A stretch of 64,000 nt of DNA from Haloplanus vescus. GTDB taxonomy: Archaea > Halobacteriota > Halobacteria > Halobacteriales > Haloferacaceae. Below, piece by piece: positions 49,857 to 59,019 of this stretch. A model generated the notes under the pieces. It was not told the origin of the DNA. It saw only the letters and a program-made list of their open reading frames with translations, and did not search any database. Position numbers and translations under genes: made by a program. The stretch lies in the NCBI RefSeq assembly GCF_900107665.1, contig NZ_FNQT01000001.1:908398-972397 (forward strand). Reading direction: 5' to 3'. The number at the start of each line of letters is the position of its first letter. Position 1 is the stretch's first letter.

Positions 49857-52800
49857 ATGACCAAGCCGCGGAGAGACGCCCACGCCGATCAGGAGGGGCT
49901 GGCTGACCCCACAGACGACCGATCGAACTGCGGTGTAGGCGTCGTTCTCGACCTCGACGGCGGCGACTCCCACGAGACGGTCGCCGACGGCATCGAACTG
50001 CTCATCAACCTCGAACATCGGGGCACGACGGGCGCCGAAGAGGCGACCGGTGACGGCGCCGGCATCATGATTCAGCGGCCGGACGAGTTCTTCGAGGCCG
50101 CTGTCGACGCCGACCTCCCCGAGACGTACGCGGTCGGCTCGGTGTTCATGCCCCAGGACGGGGCTGCCCGACAGGGTCTGATGACCATCTTCGAGCGGAC
50201 GCTGGCGGAACACGACCTTGACGTGTTCCACTGGCGGGACGTACCGACCGACAACCACGAACTCGGGCAGACGGCGCTGGACTCCGAACCGGACGTCTAC
50301 CAGCCGTTCGTTCGCCCGGCGACCGACATGGACGACGAGGCGTTCGACCGCGCGCTCTACGTCGCACGCCGCGCCGTCGAAAACGCCATCGAGGAGATGG
50401 AATCGGCGGGCGCCGAACGGTTCTACATCTGCTCGCTCGACCGCGAGACGCTCGTCTACAAGGGTCTCCTCAAGGCGACGCAGCTGCGGACGTACTACCC
50501 TGACCTCGTCGACGAACGCGTGAAGTCGACGCTCGTGCTCGTCCACGCCCGCTTCTCGACGAACACGCTCGGCGCGTGGCATCTCGCACACCCCTATCGG
50601 AACATCATCCACAACGGCGAGTTCAACACCATCCGGGGCAACATCAACTGGATGCGCGCCCGGGAGACGGACCTCGAACACCCGGACTTCGGCGACGACA
50701 TCGACACGCTGAAGCCCATCATCAACGACCCGAACCAGAGCGACACCGCGTCCGTCGACAACGCGCTCGAACTGCTGATGCAGGGCGGGCGCGACCTGCC
50801 GCACGCACTCCGCATGCTCATCCCCGAGGCGTTCCGCAAGGACGACGAGATGAGCCAGGAGCGCAAGGACTTCTACGACTACCACGCGAGCCTCGTCGAA
50901 CCGTGGGACGGGCCGGCGCTCGTCGTCGGCACCGACGGTGACCGCGTCGCCGCCGCCCTCGACCGCAACGGACTCCGCCCCTGCCGGTACGACGTGACCG
51001 ACGACGGCCGCTTCATCATGGCCAGCGAGGCCGGCGCGCTCGACGTCGACCCCTCGAACATCGAGGAGCGCCACCGCCTCCAGCCCGGTCAGTTGCTCGT
51101 CGCGGACCCCGAACGCGGCGAAGTCGTCCCCGACGAGGAAGTGTTCGCCGACCTCACCGACGAGAAGTACGGCGAGTGGATCGAGCAAGAGCAACGCCAC
51201 CTCGACGACGAGGCCGAGACGGACTACGAGCCACGCGGCGAGGTGGAGTCGCTGCGCGCCCAGCAGGCCGCCTTCGGCTACACCTACGACCAGCTCGAAC
51301 ACCTCGTCGAACCGATGGCCGAAGACGGGAAAGACCCCGTCGGCTCGATGGGTGACGACGCGCCGCTGTCGGTCCTCTCCGACTTCAACCGACCGCTGTT
51401 CACCTACTTCAAGCAGCTGTTCGCGCAGGTGTCGAACCCGCCAATCGACTACATCCGCGAAGAGCTGGTGACGAGTCTGGAATCGCGGCTTGGCCCTCAG
51501 CGCAACCTCCTCGACGAGACGCCGGAACACGCCCGGCAGCTCGTCGTCGACTCGCCCGTCCTGACCGACGGGCAGATGGCGGACATCAAAGACCTCGACG
51601 GCGAGTTCGAGTCGGCCGTCGTCGACATGACCTACGAGAAGGGGACGGACCTCGACACCGCCGTCGAACACCTGCGACGCGACGCCCGTGAGGCCATCGA
51701 GGCCGGCGCGGACATCGTCGTTCTCTCGGACCGCAACACCAGCCCGGAGCGAGTTCCCATCCCGAGTCTGCTGGCGATGGGTGGCGTCCACCACGCGCTG
51801 GTCCGAAACGGCCTCCGCAACCACGCCGGACTGGTCATCGAATCGGGCGACCCGCGCGAGGTACACCACCTCGCGACGCTCGTCGGCTACGGCGCCGACG
51901 CGGTCAACCCCTACCTCGCGTACCAGAGCATCAGCGATGTCGTCGCCGGACCGGACGGCGCCGACGAGGACAAGGCCATCTCGAACTACAAGAAGGCCCT
52001 CGAAGACGGCCTCCTGAAGACGATGGCGAAGATGGGAATCTCCACCGTGGAGAGCTACCAAGGCGCCCAAATCTTCGAGGCGGTCGGCCTCTCCTCTGAC
52101 TTCGTCGCGGAATACTTCGAAGGGACGGAGATTCGGACGGAAGGTATCGGCATCCCGCAGCTCGAAGACGACCTGCTGACGCGCCACGCCGTCGCCTACG
52201 GCGCCGACCCCGAACTCGAACGGCAGGGCGAGTACGAACACCGTTCGAACGGGATGCACCACCAGTGGAACCCGAAGACGGTCGGCACGCTACAGCAGGC
52301 GGTCCGCTCCGGGAGTTACGACAAGTATACCGAGTTCGCGGAACTCATCAACAACCAGCAGGGCGAAGGGAACCTGCAGACGCTCCGCGGCCTACTGGAG
52401 TTCGACAGCGACCGCGATTCCGTCCCGCTGGACGAGGTTGAGCCGGTCCACGAAATCGTCGAGCGATTCTCGACGGCGGCCATGTCGCTCGGGTCGCTCT
52501 CGCCGGAGGCACACGAGACTAACTCCATCGCGATGAACCGCATCGGCGGCAAGTCAAACACCGGCGAAGGCGGCGAACCGCCGGAGCGCTTCGACACCGA
52601 GAAGGAGTGCACCGTCAAGCAGGTCGCCTCCGGTCGCTTCGGCGTCACGTCGAACTACCTCTCCTCCGCCGAGGAGATTCAAATCAAGATGGCACAGGGG
52701 TCCAAGCCCGGCGAAGGCGGACACCTCCCGGGCAAGAAGGTCAACGAGATGATCGCCCACGTCCGGTACTCCACGCCGGGCGTCGGCCTCATCTCGCCGC

Positions 52801-54395
52801 CGCCGCTCCACGACATCTACTCCATCGAGGACCTCAAGCAGCTCATCCACGACCTGAAGACGGCCAACCCCGAGGCCGACATCAACGTGAAGCTCGTCGC
52901 CGAGGCGGGCATCGGGACCATCGCGGCCGGCGTCGCGAAGGCGAACGCCGACGTGGTCCACATCTCGGGTCACTCCGGCGGGACCGGCGCCTCGCCCAAG
53001 ACGTCCATCAAGAACGCGGGACTGCCGTGGGAGCTCGGCGTCGCCGAGGCCAACCAGATGCTCCGCGCGACGGGGCTGCGTGACCGCATCCGCATCTCCG
53101 CCGACGGCGGCCTGATGACGGGTCGCGACGTGGCCGTCGCGGCGCTGCTCGGCGCCGAGGAGTACATCTTCGGCACCTCCAGCCTCATCACCTCTGGCTG
53201 TGTGATGGCCCGCATCTGTCACACCAACAACTGCCCGACTGGGGTCGCGACGCAGGACGAGGAACTGCGCGACCGCTTCTCGGGTCAGCCCGAACACGTC
53301 ATCAACTACATGGTGTTCCTCGCGCAGGAACTGCGCGAGATCATGGCCGACCTCGGCTTCCGCTCCGTCGACGAGATGATCGGTCGTCCGGGCGTCCTCG
53401 AACAGGCCGAGACCGACCATCCGAAGGCCAAACACCTCGACCTGTCGGCCATCATCGCGGAACCCGAGGGTGGCGAGCGCTACAAGGTCCGTGACCAGAA
53501 GCACGCGGACATCGGCGAGCACATCGACCACGACCTCATCGCCGACGCGTCGGACGCCATCGAGGAGGGCGAACCGACCCACCTGCGCTACGACATCTCG
53601 AATCAGGACCGCGCCGTCGGCGCCATGCTCTCGAACCGCATCTCCCGTCGCTACGGCGAGAGCGGCCTGCCGGAGGACACCATCTCCTGTTCCTTCGACG
53701 GCATCGCGGGGCAGAGCTTCGGCGCCTTCCTCGCCAACGGCGTCCGGATGGAACTCGTCGGCGCCGCCAACGACTACGTCGGCAAGGGGCTGTCCGGTGG
53801 GAAAGTCATCGTCCGAACGCCCGAGTCGGCGGCCTACGAACCCGAGGAGAACATCCTCGTCGGCAACGTCTGTCTGTACGGCGCCACGCGAGGCGAACTG
53901 TACGTCAACGGACTGGCCGGCGAGCGCTTCGGCGTCCGCAACAGTGGCGTGAAAGCCGTCGTCGAGGGCGTCGGCGACCACGGCTGTGAGTACATGACCG
54001 GCGGCGTCGTCGCCGTCCTCGGCGAGACGGGACGGAACTTCGCGGCCGGGATGTCCGGCGGCGTGGCGTACGTCTACGACCCCGACGGCGACTTCGAGTC
54101 CCGCGTCAACAAGGGCATGGTGACCATCCACCACGACCTCGAAGACTCGGACGAGGCGATGCTCCGCCGACTCGTCGAGAACCACGCGGAGTACACCGAC
54201 AGCGACCGCGCGGCAGCGCTCCTCGAAGACTGGGGCTCCGAAGTGCGGAACTTCACGAAGGTCATGCCCGACGCCTACGCGTCGGTCATCGCCGAGGAGA
54301 GTCGCGAAGACGTGCGCGACGAACTCCCCGAACCGGCCACGCCCGCGGGCGGTAGCGAGGCCGACACGGGCACGGTCCAGACCAGCGACGACTGA
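49857..54395 (+). CDS. gltB: Glutamate synthase large subunit
   Basis: 1512 residues from ATG 49857. A propeptide of 24 residues precedes the Ntn nucleophile Cys25 (NCGVGVV). The amidotransferase domain includes EHRGTTGAEEATGDGAGIM and HARFSTNT; the central domain follows; the FMN-binding synthase domain has SGHSGGTGASPKTSI and the 3Fe-4S cysteines in CVMARICHTNNCPTG. The C-terminal GXGXG domain starts near DRAVGAMLSNRIS. It transfers amide nitrogen from glutamine to 2-oxoglutarate. No gltD lies next to it, so the electron donor is probably ferredoxin or an unlinked subunit. Confidence 0.96.
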   Translation: MTKPRRDAHADQEGLADPTDDRSNCGVGVVLDLDGGDSHETVADGIELLINLEHRGTTGAEEATGDGAGIMIQRPDEFFEAAVDADLPETYAVGSVFMPQDGAARQGLMTIFERTLAEHDLDVFHWRDVPTDNHELGQTALDSEPDVYQPFVRPATDMDDEAFDRALYVARRAVENAIEEMESAGAERFYICSLDRETLVYKGLLKATQLRTYYPDLVDERVKSTLVLVHARFSTNTLGAWHLAHPYRNIIHNGEFNTIRGNINWMRARETDLEHPDFGDDIDTLKPIINDPNQSDTASVDNALELLMQGGRDLPHALRMLIPEAFRKDDEMSQERKDFYDYHASLVEPWDGPALVVGTDGDRVAAALDRNGLRPCRYDVTDDGRFIMASEAGALDVDPSNIEERHRLQPGQLLVADPERGEVVPDEEVFADLTDEKYGEWIEQEQRHLDDEAETDYEPRGEVESLRAQQAAFGYTYDQLEHLVEPMAEDGKDPVGSMGDDAPLSVLSDFNRPLFTYFKQLFAQVSNPPIDYIREELVTSLESRLGPQRNLLDETPEHARQLVVDSPVLTDGQMADIKDLDGEFESAVVDMTYEKGTDLDTAVEHLRRDAREAIEAGADIVVLSDRNTSPERVPIPSLLAMGGVHHALVRNGLRNHAGLVIESGDPREVHHLATLVGYGADAVNPYLAYQSISDVVAGPDGADEDKAISNYKKALEDGLLKTMAKMGISTVESYQGAQIFEAVGLSSDFVAEYFEGTEIRTEGIGIPQLEDDLLTRHAVAYGADPELERQGEYEHRSNGMHHQWNPKTVGTLQQAVRSGSYDKYTEFAELINNQQGEGNLQTLRGLLEFDSDRDSVPLDEVEPVHEIVERFSTAAMSLGSLSPEAHETNSIAMNRIGGKSNTGEGGEPPERFDTEKECTVKQVASGRFGVTSNYLSSAEEIQIKMAQGSKPGEGGHLPGKKVNEMIAHVRYSTPGVGLISPPPLHDIYSIEDLKQLIHDLKTANPEADINVKLVAEAGIGTIAAGVAKANADVVHISGHSGGTGASPKTSIKNAGLPWELGVAEANQMLRATGLRDRIRISADGGLMTGRDVAVAALLGAEEYIFGTSSLITSGCVMARICHTNNCPTGVATQDEELRDRFSGQPEHVINYMVFLAQELREIMADLGFRSVDEMIGRPGVLEQAETDHPKAKHLDLSAIIAEPEGGERYKVRDQKHADIGEHIDHDLIADASDAIEEGEPTHLRYDISNQDRAVGAMLSNRISRRYGESGLPEDTISCSFDGIAGQSFGAFLANGVRMELVGAANDYVGKGLSGGKVIVRTPESAAYEPEENILVGNVCLYGATRGELYVNGLAGERFGVRNSGVKAVVEGVGDHGCEYMTGGVVAVLGETGRNFAAGMSGGVAYVYDPDGDFESRVNKGMVTIHHDLEDSDEAMLRRLVENHAEYTDSDRAAALLEDWGSEVRNFTKVMPDAYASVIAEESREDVRDELPEPATPAGGSEADTGTVQTSDD

Positions 54396-54488
54396 GCGGG
54401 TAGGCCCTCGTGTCGCCGCTCATCTGGCGACACACCAAGCGGTCACGATATTCTCTACGCTCTCGAAAAATCGGGGCGACCGGCGGCG

Positions 54489-55175
54489 TTACGCGTCGTC
54501 TCGGGCGTCGATGCCCGGCACTTCGTCCGTGAGCCACTCGCGAAACCACTTCACGCGCTTGACTCGTTGGTGTGCGACGCTCTCGGCGGCGTCGCTCTCC
54601 ACGCGACTCGCGGCGTCGCGTCCGCGTTCGAGGACGCGGTCAATCATCTCGCCGGCGTCCATGTGGGTCCGGGACTCGTAGCCCATCCGGAGTAGCATCA
54701 ACACGGCGCCGTTGGCGCCCACCTTGTCGAGGATGTCGGCCTCGATGAGACACTGCGTCTCCAGCGACACGTCGGCGAGCGGTCCTTGGTAGGAGTGCTC
54801 GCGGACCGACTGCGTCACCTGGTCGACGAACGACTGGGGGTAGTCGCCGCGGGTGGTGAGATACTCGCGGGCGACGCGGGCGCCCTCGTCGGCGTGGCGC
54901 TCCTGTTCGGCTTCGAGTTTGGCGATGTCGTGAAACAGCGCCGCGACGCGAACCACGTCCACATCGGCGCCCTCGCGTCGCGCGATGTCGGCCGCCAGCT
55001 CGACGACGTTCAGGGTGTGGTTGAAGCGGTATTCGGCGCTGTGCCAGGGGTACCAGCGCATCCGCCCGCCGTCGTCTTCGTTCTCGACGCTCGCTGCGAG
55101 ATAATCCGCGACGAAGTCCTTCATCGCCTCGAACGCCTCGTCGGAGACGGCAGATTCCTTTATTTCAACGCCCAC
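54489..55175 (-). CDS. HD domain phosphohydrolase
   Basis: 228 residues from GTG at 55175, preceded by GGAGGTGGGAGC. HD motif: RFNHTLNVVELAADIAR, then ALFHDIAKLEAEQERHADEG and later VREHSYQGPL and IEADILDKVGANG. Metal-binding His and Asp residues are in place, so phosphohydrolase activity on a nucleotide or RNA is expected, substrate unknown. The length matches small HD proteins of the uncharacterised archaeal type. A TTTTTTC on the minus strand upstream may end the preceding transcript. Confidence 0.9.
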   Translation of the reverse strand: MGVEIKESAVSDEAFEAMKDFVADYLAASVENEDDGGRMRWYPWHSAEYRFNHTLNVVELAADIARREGADVDVVRVAALFHDIAKLEAEQERHADEGARVAREYLTTRGDYPQSFVDQVTQSVREHSYQGPLADVSLETQCLIEADILDKVGANGAVLMLLRMGYESRTHMDAGEMIDRVLERGRDAASRVESDAAESVAHQRVKRVKWFREWLTDEVPGIDARDDA

Positions 55176-55294
55176 GCTCCCACCTCCGTTGCGTTCGGGT
55201 TGCTTTCATTGTCGAAAAAAGGAGTGTTCGACTATTAGGCGTTACGACAGTCAGACGACCGGAATCGGGCCGTCGACAGACGACGCGTCGCCGA

Positions 55295-55480
55295 CTACCG
55301 GTCGTGAACGACGAGCGCCGCGAGCGCCACACACGGGACGAGCGCTGCGATGGGGTGAACGAGGGCCGCGAGCGGCACGGTCGACAGGACGAGCGCGAAC
55401 GGCCCACGCTCAAGGCGAGTCGCGAGGCGCTCACACCGCGGGCGAGTGACGGGCGTCGACGGACGGACGAGGGAACACAT
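55295..55480 (-). CDS. Small hydrophobic protein (tentative)
   Basis: 61 residues from ATG at 55480 to TAG. An Arg-rich N-terminus, then ERGPFALVLSTVPLAALVHP and IAALVPCVALAALVVHDR, two short hydrophobic stretches. Third codon positions are mostly G or C, as in real genes of this genome. No homologue is recognised and SD or TATA support is weak. If real, it is divergent from the GbsR-like gene, with the 26-bp palindrome between. Confidence 0.4.
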   Translation of the reverse strand: MCSLVRPSTPVTRPRCERLATRLERGPFALVLSTVPLAALVHPIAALVPCVALAALVVHDR

Positions 55481-55556
55481 GGCTGGGGACGGGAATCAGG
55501 GCACCGACGAGACGGGTGGAGGGCCGAAGCGGGTCGTCGGGCGAGCCGTTCGTTTC

Positions 55557-55582
55557 GTTTGTTCGGCTCGTACCGAACAAAC
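55557..55582. promoter_or_regulatory. 26-bp perfect inverted repeat, probable operator
   Basis: GTTTGTTCGG and CCGAACAAAC are exact reverse complements with a 6-nt spacer CTCGTA. It lies eight bases before the TATA-like CAATTTAATG of the GbsR-like gene, at the BRE side. Arms of 10 bp are much longer than expected by chance at this position. Best read as the binding site of a dimeric regulator, possibly the GbsR-like protein itself. Confidence 0.65.
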
Positions 55583-55657
55583 ATACCAAACAATTTAATG
55601 ATTACGGTCCATCGGAGTCAGACGTGAACGCACGGCGGATCGACACAGGAGGAGACG

Positions 55658-56161
55658 ATGACTGACGCTGACGCGGCGGCAGTCAGAGAGACCGTCATCG
55701 AATCGATGGAGCAGTCGGCGGAGATGTACGGACTGAGTCGGAGCGCCGGGCGCGTGTACGGCGTCCTCTACTTCGCGGCGGAACCGCTGTCCATTCCGGA
55801 GCTGGTCGAGCGGACGGGCTACGCGAAATCGACCATCAGCAACGTGACGCGGCGCCTCACGCGAATCGGCCTCCTCCGGCGGCGCTCATCCGGCGGCGGC
55901 GGTCGGCGCGTCCAGTTCGAACCCGAACCGAACCTCTGGTTCGTCGTCCAAGACGTGTGCCAACAGCACGTCGCCCGAGAAGTCGGGTCGACGCGGCGAA
56001 CGCTCGACCGGGCGCTGACACGTCTCGACGAGGACGACGAGGCGTACGAGCGAATCGCAGAGCTCGCAACCACCTACGAGGAGTTGGAGACGTTACTCGA
56101 CCTCGCGACCGACCACACTATCGGCGAACTCATCGACGCCATCGAAGCCTACGAGTCGTAA
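55658..56161 (+). CDS. GbsR/MarR family transcription regulator
   Basis: 167 residues from ATG 55658, with the SD GGAGGAG. Winged helix-turn-helix at about residues 25-95: YGLSRSAGRVYGVLYFAAEP, LSIPELVERTGYAKSTISNV (recognition helix) and the Gly-rich wing RRRSSGGGGRRVQF. A C-terminal helical half mediates dimerisation. GbsR-type regulators control compatible-solute (choline/glycine betaine) genes in bacteria; here no such gene is adjacent. The palindrome upstream suggests autoregulation. Confidence 0.88.
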   Translation: MTDADAAAVRETVIESMEQSAEMYGLSRSAGRVYGVLYFAAEPLSIPELVERTGYAKSTISNVTRRLTRIGLLRRRSSGGGGRRVQFEPEPNLWFVVQDVCQQHVAREVGSTRRTLDRALTRLDEDDEAYERIAELATTYEELETLLDLATDHTIGELIDAIEAYES

Positions 56162-56167
56162 CGGTCG

Positions 56168-56719
56168 TCACCACGAGACGGTGTAGACGCAGGCGTCGTC
56201 GCCGTCGCGTCGACACCGGTCGCCGCGTTCCTCGACGAAGACGAACGATTCGACCGGCGCGTACCGTCGCGCGACGGCGCGAATCAGGCCCCGGTCGAAC
56301 GGACAGGGGTACGGCGTTCGACACGTCACGGTCCCCGTCTGCTCGCCGGTCGACTCGAAGCGGTAGTGGCCGATGTCGCCGCCGCGGTGGTTGCGCTGGT
56401 ACGCCTCGTCGATGGACCGCAGGCCCGCTTCGACGGACTCGATGCCCGTCGGCCACTCGGCCACGTCCGGAATCTGCTCGCCGAGACGGTCCAGAATGTG
56501 TGGCTCCAGTTCGTCGGCGATGACCGCGAAGGAGTCCAACCACGCCTGCTGGGAGTACCATCTGTCGGCAGACGGCTCGTCGATGCCGTTGGCCGCGAGC
56601 GCGTCGGCCGCCGTCTCGCGATACGACGCCGAGAAACGCGAGAGTGCGTCGTCGGCGACGGCGAGTATCGTCCGGCCATGGACCTCGACGCTCTCGTCGA
56701 AGGCCTCGTAGGATGCCAT
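56168..56719 (-). CDS. Uncharacterised soluble protein with C-terminal Cys motif
   Basis: 183 residues from ATG at 56719. An N-terminal helical half, beginning YEAFDESVEVHGRTILAVAD, is followed by an alpha/beta end with TVTCRTPYPCPFDRGLIRAV and EERGDRCRRDGDDACVYTVSW. The ending, an acidic turn followed by C-x(n)-C and a beta strand, resembles V4R or haem-NO-binding-like domains, but this is only a loose similarity. Four cysteines could bind metal. No partner gene. Ends six bases after the GbsR-like stop. Confidence 0.7.
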   Translation of the reverse strand: MASYEAFDESVEVHGRTILAVADDALSRFSASYRETAADALAANGIDEPSADRWYSQQAWLDSFAVIADELEPHILDRLGEQIPDVAEWPTGIESVEAGLRSIDEAYQRNHRGGDIGHYRFESTGEQTGTVTCRTPYPCPFDRGLIRAVARRYAPVESFVFVEERGDRCRRDGDDACVYTVSW

Positions 56720-56758
56720 CGTGCGTGATGTGTGGTGGACGATGAAATAACTGGTGAG

Positions 56759-57145
56759 TCAGGCCCCGAGGATTCGCCACAGGACCACCGAGAGCGCCGC
56801 AGCGACGGTGTTGACGAGGAGGTCGGCCGTCTCGAACGCGCGGTAGGCGAGCGTCGACTGGACGAGTTCGATGCCCGCCCCGTACGCCGTCGCGAGCGCG
56901 AACCCCGCGCCGAGGGCCACCCAATCCGGGCGACCGTCACCTCGGAGCGCGTTCGCGACGAGAACCGCGAGCGTGGCGTACGCGACGGCGTGAAGCCAGC
57001 CCGTCGCAGAGACGAGGCCGGAAGCCCCCGGGAGCGTGCTCGCCGCCCCAGACGGGCGGACGACCGACGCGGCGAAGACGAGTGCCGCCACCGCGACGAC
57101 GAGCGCCCAGCGGACGGTGCCCGACGAGACGCGAAGCTCGGTCAT
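56759..57145 (-). CDS. VanZ-like membrane protein
   Basis: 128 residues from ATG at 57145. Four hydrophobic segments, typical of the VanZ family: VRWALVVAVAALVFAASVV, WLHAVAYATLAVLVANAL, WVALGAGFALATAYGAGIELVQ and VNTVAAALSVVLWRIL. The motif GIELVQSTLAYRAFETADLLVN corresponds to the VanZ-type conserved Glu/Arg region. Function in archaea unknown. Single gene between the Cys-motif protein and DUF4112. Confidence 0.83.
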   Translation of the reverse strand: MTELRVSSGTVRWALVVAVAALVFAASVVRPSGAASTLPGASGLVSATGWLHAVAYATLAVLVANALRGDGRPDWVALGAGFALATAYGAGIELVQSTLAYRAFETADLLVNTVAAALSVVLWRILGA

Positions 57146-57192
57146 ACGTCGGCCACGACGCCCGCGGAGAAAACGTGCGGGGTCCGCGCAGT

Positions 57193-57570
57193 TCAGTCGC
57201 CGCCGTCAAGCCCGAGGTCCGCGAGAGCGAGGGCGACGTTCCGCGTGTTGGCCCGCCACGCGGCGTCGAAGAGGTCGCCGACGAGCGGAACCGACCCCGC
57301 GACGACGTCGAGGGCGATGTTCGCGAGCATCCGCACCAGTGTGCGGTTCGAGACGCCGAGACGCGCCGATTCGAGGACGATGTACAGCGAGAGGCACCCA
57401 CTCGCCACGTCGCCGACGACGGGGAGGAGGCCGAGAATGGGGTCGAGGCCGACGCGGAAGGACGTCCCCGGAATCCGGACGCTCTCGTCGAGGACGTGCG
57501 CCACGAATCGCATCCGCCTGACCGCAGGTCGGGCGACAGCGGGCGACAGGTCAGCGGGGGTGTCGTCCAT
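57193..57570 (-). CDS. DUF4112 domain protein
   Basis: 125 residues from ATG at 57570 (ATG 57585 gives five more). DUF4112 signature: VLDESVRIPGTSFRVGLDPI, LGLLPVVGDVASGCLSLYIV and later DVVAGSVPLVGDLFDAAWRA. One or two hydrophobic helices lie around the Gly-Pro-rich turns, so it is probably membrane-associated. The family is widespread and uncharacterised. Divergent from the NUDIX gene. Confidence 0.87.
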   Translation of the reverse strand: MDDTPADLSPAVARPAVRRMRFVAHVLDESVRIPGTSFRVGLDPILGLLPVVGDVASGCLSLYIVLESARLGVSNRTLVRMLANIALDVVAGSVPLVGDLFDAAWRANTRNVALALADLGLDGGD

Positions 57571-57662
57571 GCGCCTCGAACGCACTCCGGATAGATAACG
57601 TCCCGGCCGAACCGAGCGTCCGGCCGTGGACTTATACGTACGCGGCGAGTTGTCCGTGTGCC

Positions 57663-58127
57663 GTGGTAACGAACAACGTGACGTACGTCGAGAAAGCGTG
57701 CGCCTACATCACCAGAGGCGACGGGTCGGTGTTGGTGTTCGACGGACCGGGACACGAGGCGGTCCAGATTCCGAAAGGGACCGTCGAGACGGGCGAGAAC
57801 CCGCGGGACGCCCTCTATCGCGAAGTCGTCGAGGAGAGCGGATTGACGACGTTCGAGGGCGTCGACCACCTCGTCACCGACGTGTGGACACGCCGTGAGT
57901 CGCCGCCGAAACGGTACGTCAGAAATTTCTATCACGTCCGCGTCCACGAACCGCGCGACGCGTGGACCCACGTCGTCACAGGGACGGGTGCCGAACGCGG
58001 TGCCGAGTTCGAGTTCTCGTGGCTCGACGTGCCGGCGGACACCCCCTTCGCCCTCGCCCTCGACGACTATCTCCACATGCTGGGCGGCGTCGAGACCGGC
58101 CAGTCACGGGGCGCGACGGCGGACTGA
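57663..58127 (+). CDS. NUDIX hydrolase
   Basis: 154 residues from GTG 57663. A standard NUDIX box: GTVETGENPRDALYREVVEE followed by SGL, with the Glu residues for Mg2+ in place. VFDGPGHEAVQIPKG leads into the box. The C-terminal part is ARG/Tyr-rich with FSWLDVPADTPF. The substrate, a nucleoside diphosphate linked to another group, cannot be named. Distinct from the CoA-type NUDIX enzyme at 11661. Confidence 0.9.
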   Translation: MVTNNVTYVEKACAYITRGDGSVLVFDGPGHEAVQIPKGTVETGENPRDALYREVVEESGLTTFEGVDHLVTDVWTRRESPPKRYVRNFYHVRVHEPRDAWTHVVTGTGAERGAEFEFSWLDVPADTPFALALDDYLHMLGGVETGQSRGATAD

Positions 58128-58206
58128 GAACGCCGCTATCGACCGGGCGAGAGGGGAACGCCATCGATGATGGAGTTTAACTGGTTGCTAGCCCTACGAC
58201 GGTCAG

Positions 58207-58977
58207 ATGCCCGAGCCGCCCGACTCGTTGGCTGCGTTCATCGAGCGTGGGGAGGTGCGCGACCGGTCGCTCGCCGTCGTCAACCGGACGCGCCCCCAGC
58301 CGATTCAGGACATGCTCGAAGAGACGTTCGGCCACGCGTCGGTCGGCATCACCGAACTTGACGTTCCGGATGCCGAGGACGACGCCGTGGTACTGCTGGA
58401 GGACGACGACGTCGTCGCCTCCTCGCCGCTGTCGGCGCTCGAAAACGAGGTGCTGATGGTCAACTCCGACCTCTACATCACGGGGACGAAATCGCTCGGC
58501 GACGTATCTCTCCCCGACGTGCTTGCGGAGCTGGAGGAGACGCGCTTTCGCGTGCGCGGGTACCCCGTATCGAATTCCGAAAAGCTGCCGCTCATCCTCA
58601 TCTCGCGGTACATCGAACAGTTGGCGTGGAACCACAAATCGGGCCGTCTCCGGTCGTCGTTCCAGCGACTCTCCAGACTCAACGACGAACGCGGCACGCG
58701 GAACGTATATCGACAGCTCGGCGAGACGGCGGTCAACGTCCACGTCTACGGTGTCCCGGACTGGATTCCGCCACAGTCGTTCCCCGGCGTCATCCACGCG
58801 GGCTACGACGGCGAGTTCCGGTCGTCGTGGTTCGTCGTCCACGACCCCGAAGACGACGACGCCCGTCCCGCCGCACTCGTCGCCGAACGCGTCGCCGAGA
58901 ACGAATGGGACGCGCTCTGGACGTTCCGACCGGAGCGCGTCAAGGCGGTCAATCGGTACATCGAACGGTCGCTGTGA
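58207..58977 (+). CDS. DICT sensory domain protein
   Basis: 256 residues from ATG 58207. DICT domain (sensory, found with diguanylate cyclases and two-component proteins): LAVVNRTRPQPIQDMLEETF, VVLLEDDDVVASSPLSALE, LPLILISRYIEQLAWNHKSG (middle) and VHVYGVPDWIPP, WFVVHDPEDDD. In haloarchaea it stands alone, with no output domain. It may bind a light- or redox-linked ligand. A TATA-like AGTTTAACT about 29 nt upstream indicates a leaderless or nearly leaderless mRNA. Confidence 0.86.
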   Translation: MPEPPDSLAAFIERGEVRDRSLAVVNRTRPQPIQDMLEETFGHASVGITELDVPDAEDDAVVLLEDDDVVASSPLSALENEVLMVNSDLYITGTKSLGDVSLPDVLAELEETRFRVRGYPVSNSEKLPLILISRYIEQLAWNHKSGRLRSSFQRLSRLNDERGTRNVYRQLGETAVNVHVYGVPDWIPPQSFPGVIHAGYDGEFRSSWFVVHDPEDDDARPAALVAERVAENEWDALWTFRPERVKAVNRYIERSL

Positions 58978-59019
58978 GCGAAGCGAGAGACCAATAGGGA
59001 CCGAGTCCGTACGGCCGCC

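Larger units (their letters stand above)
55176..55657. other. 482-bp region between the HD gene and the GbsR-like gene
   Basis: Contains the HD gene promoter and SD at its left end, the tentative 61-residue gene, then a TATA-like CAATTTAATG (55591-55600), a 26-bp palindrome just upstream of it, and a GGAGGAG SD before ATG 55658. Apart from these nothing recognisable is found. Confidence 0.5.
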
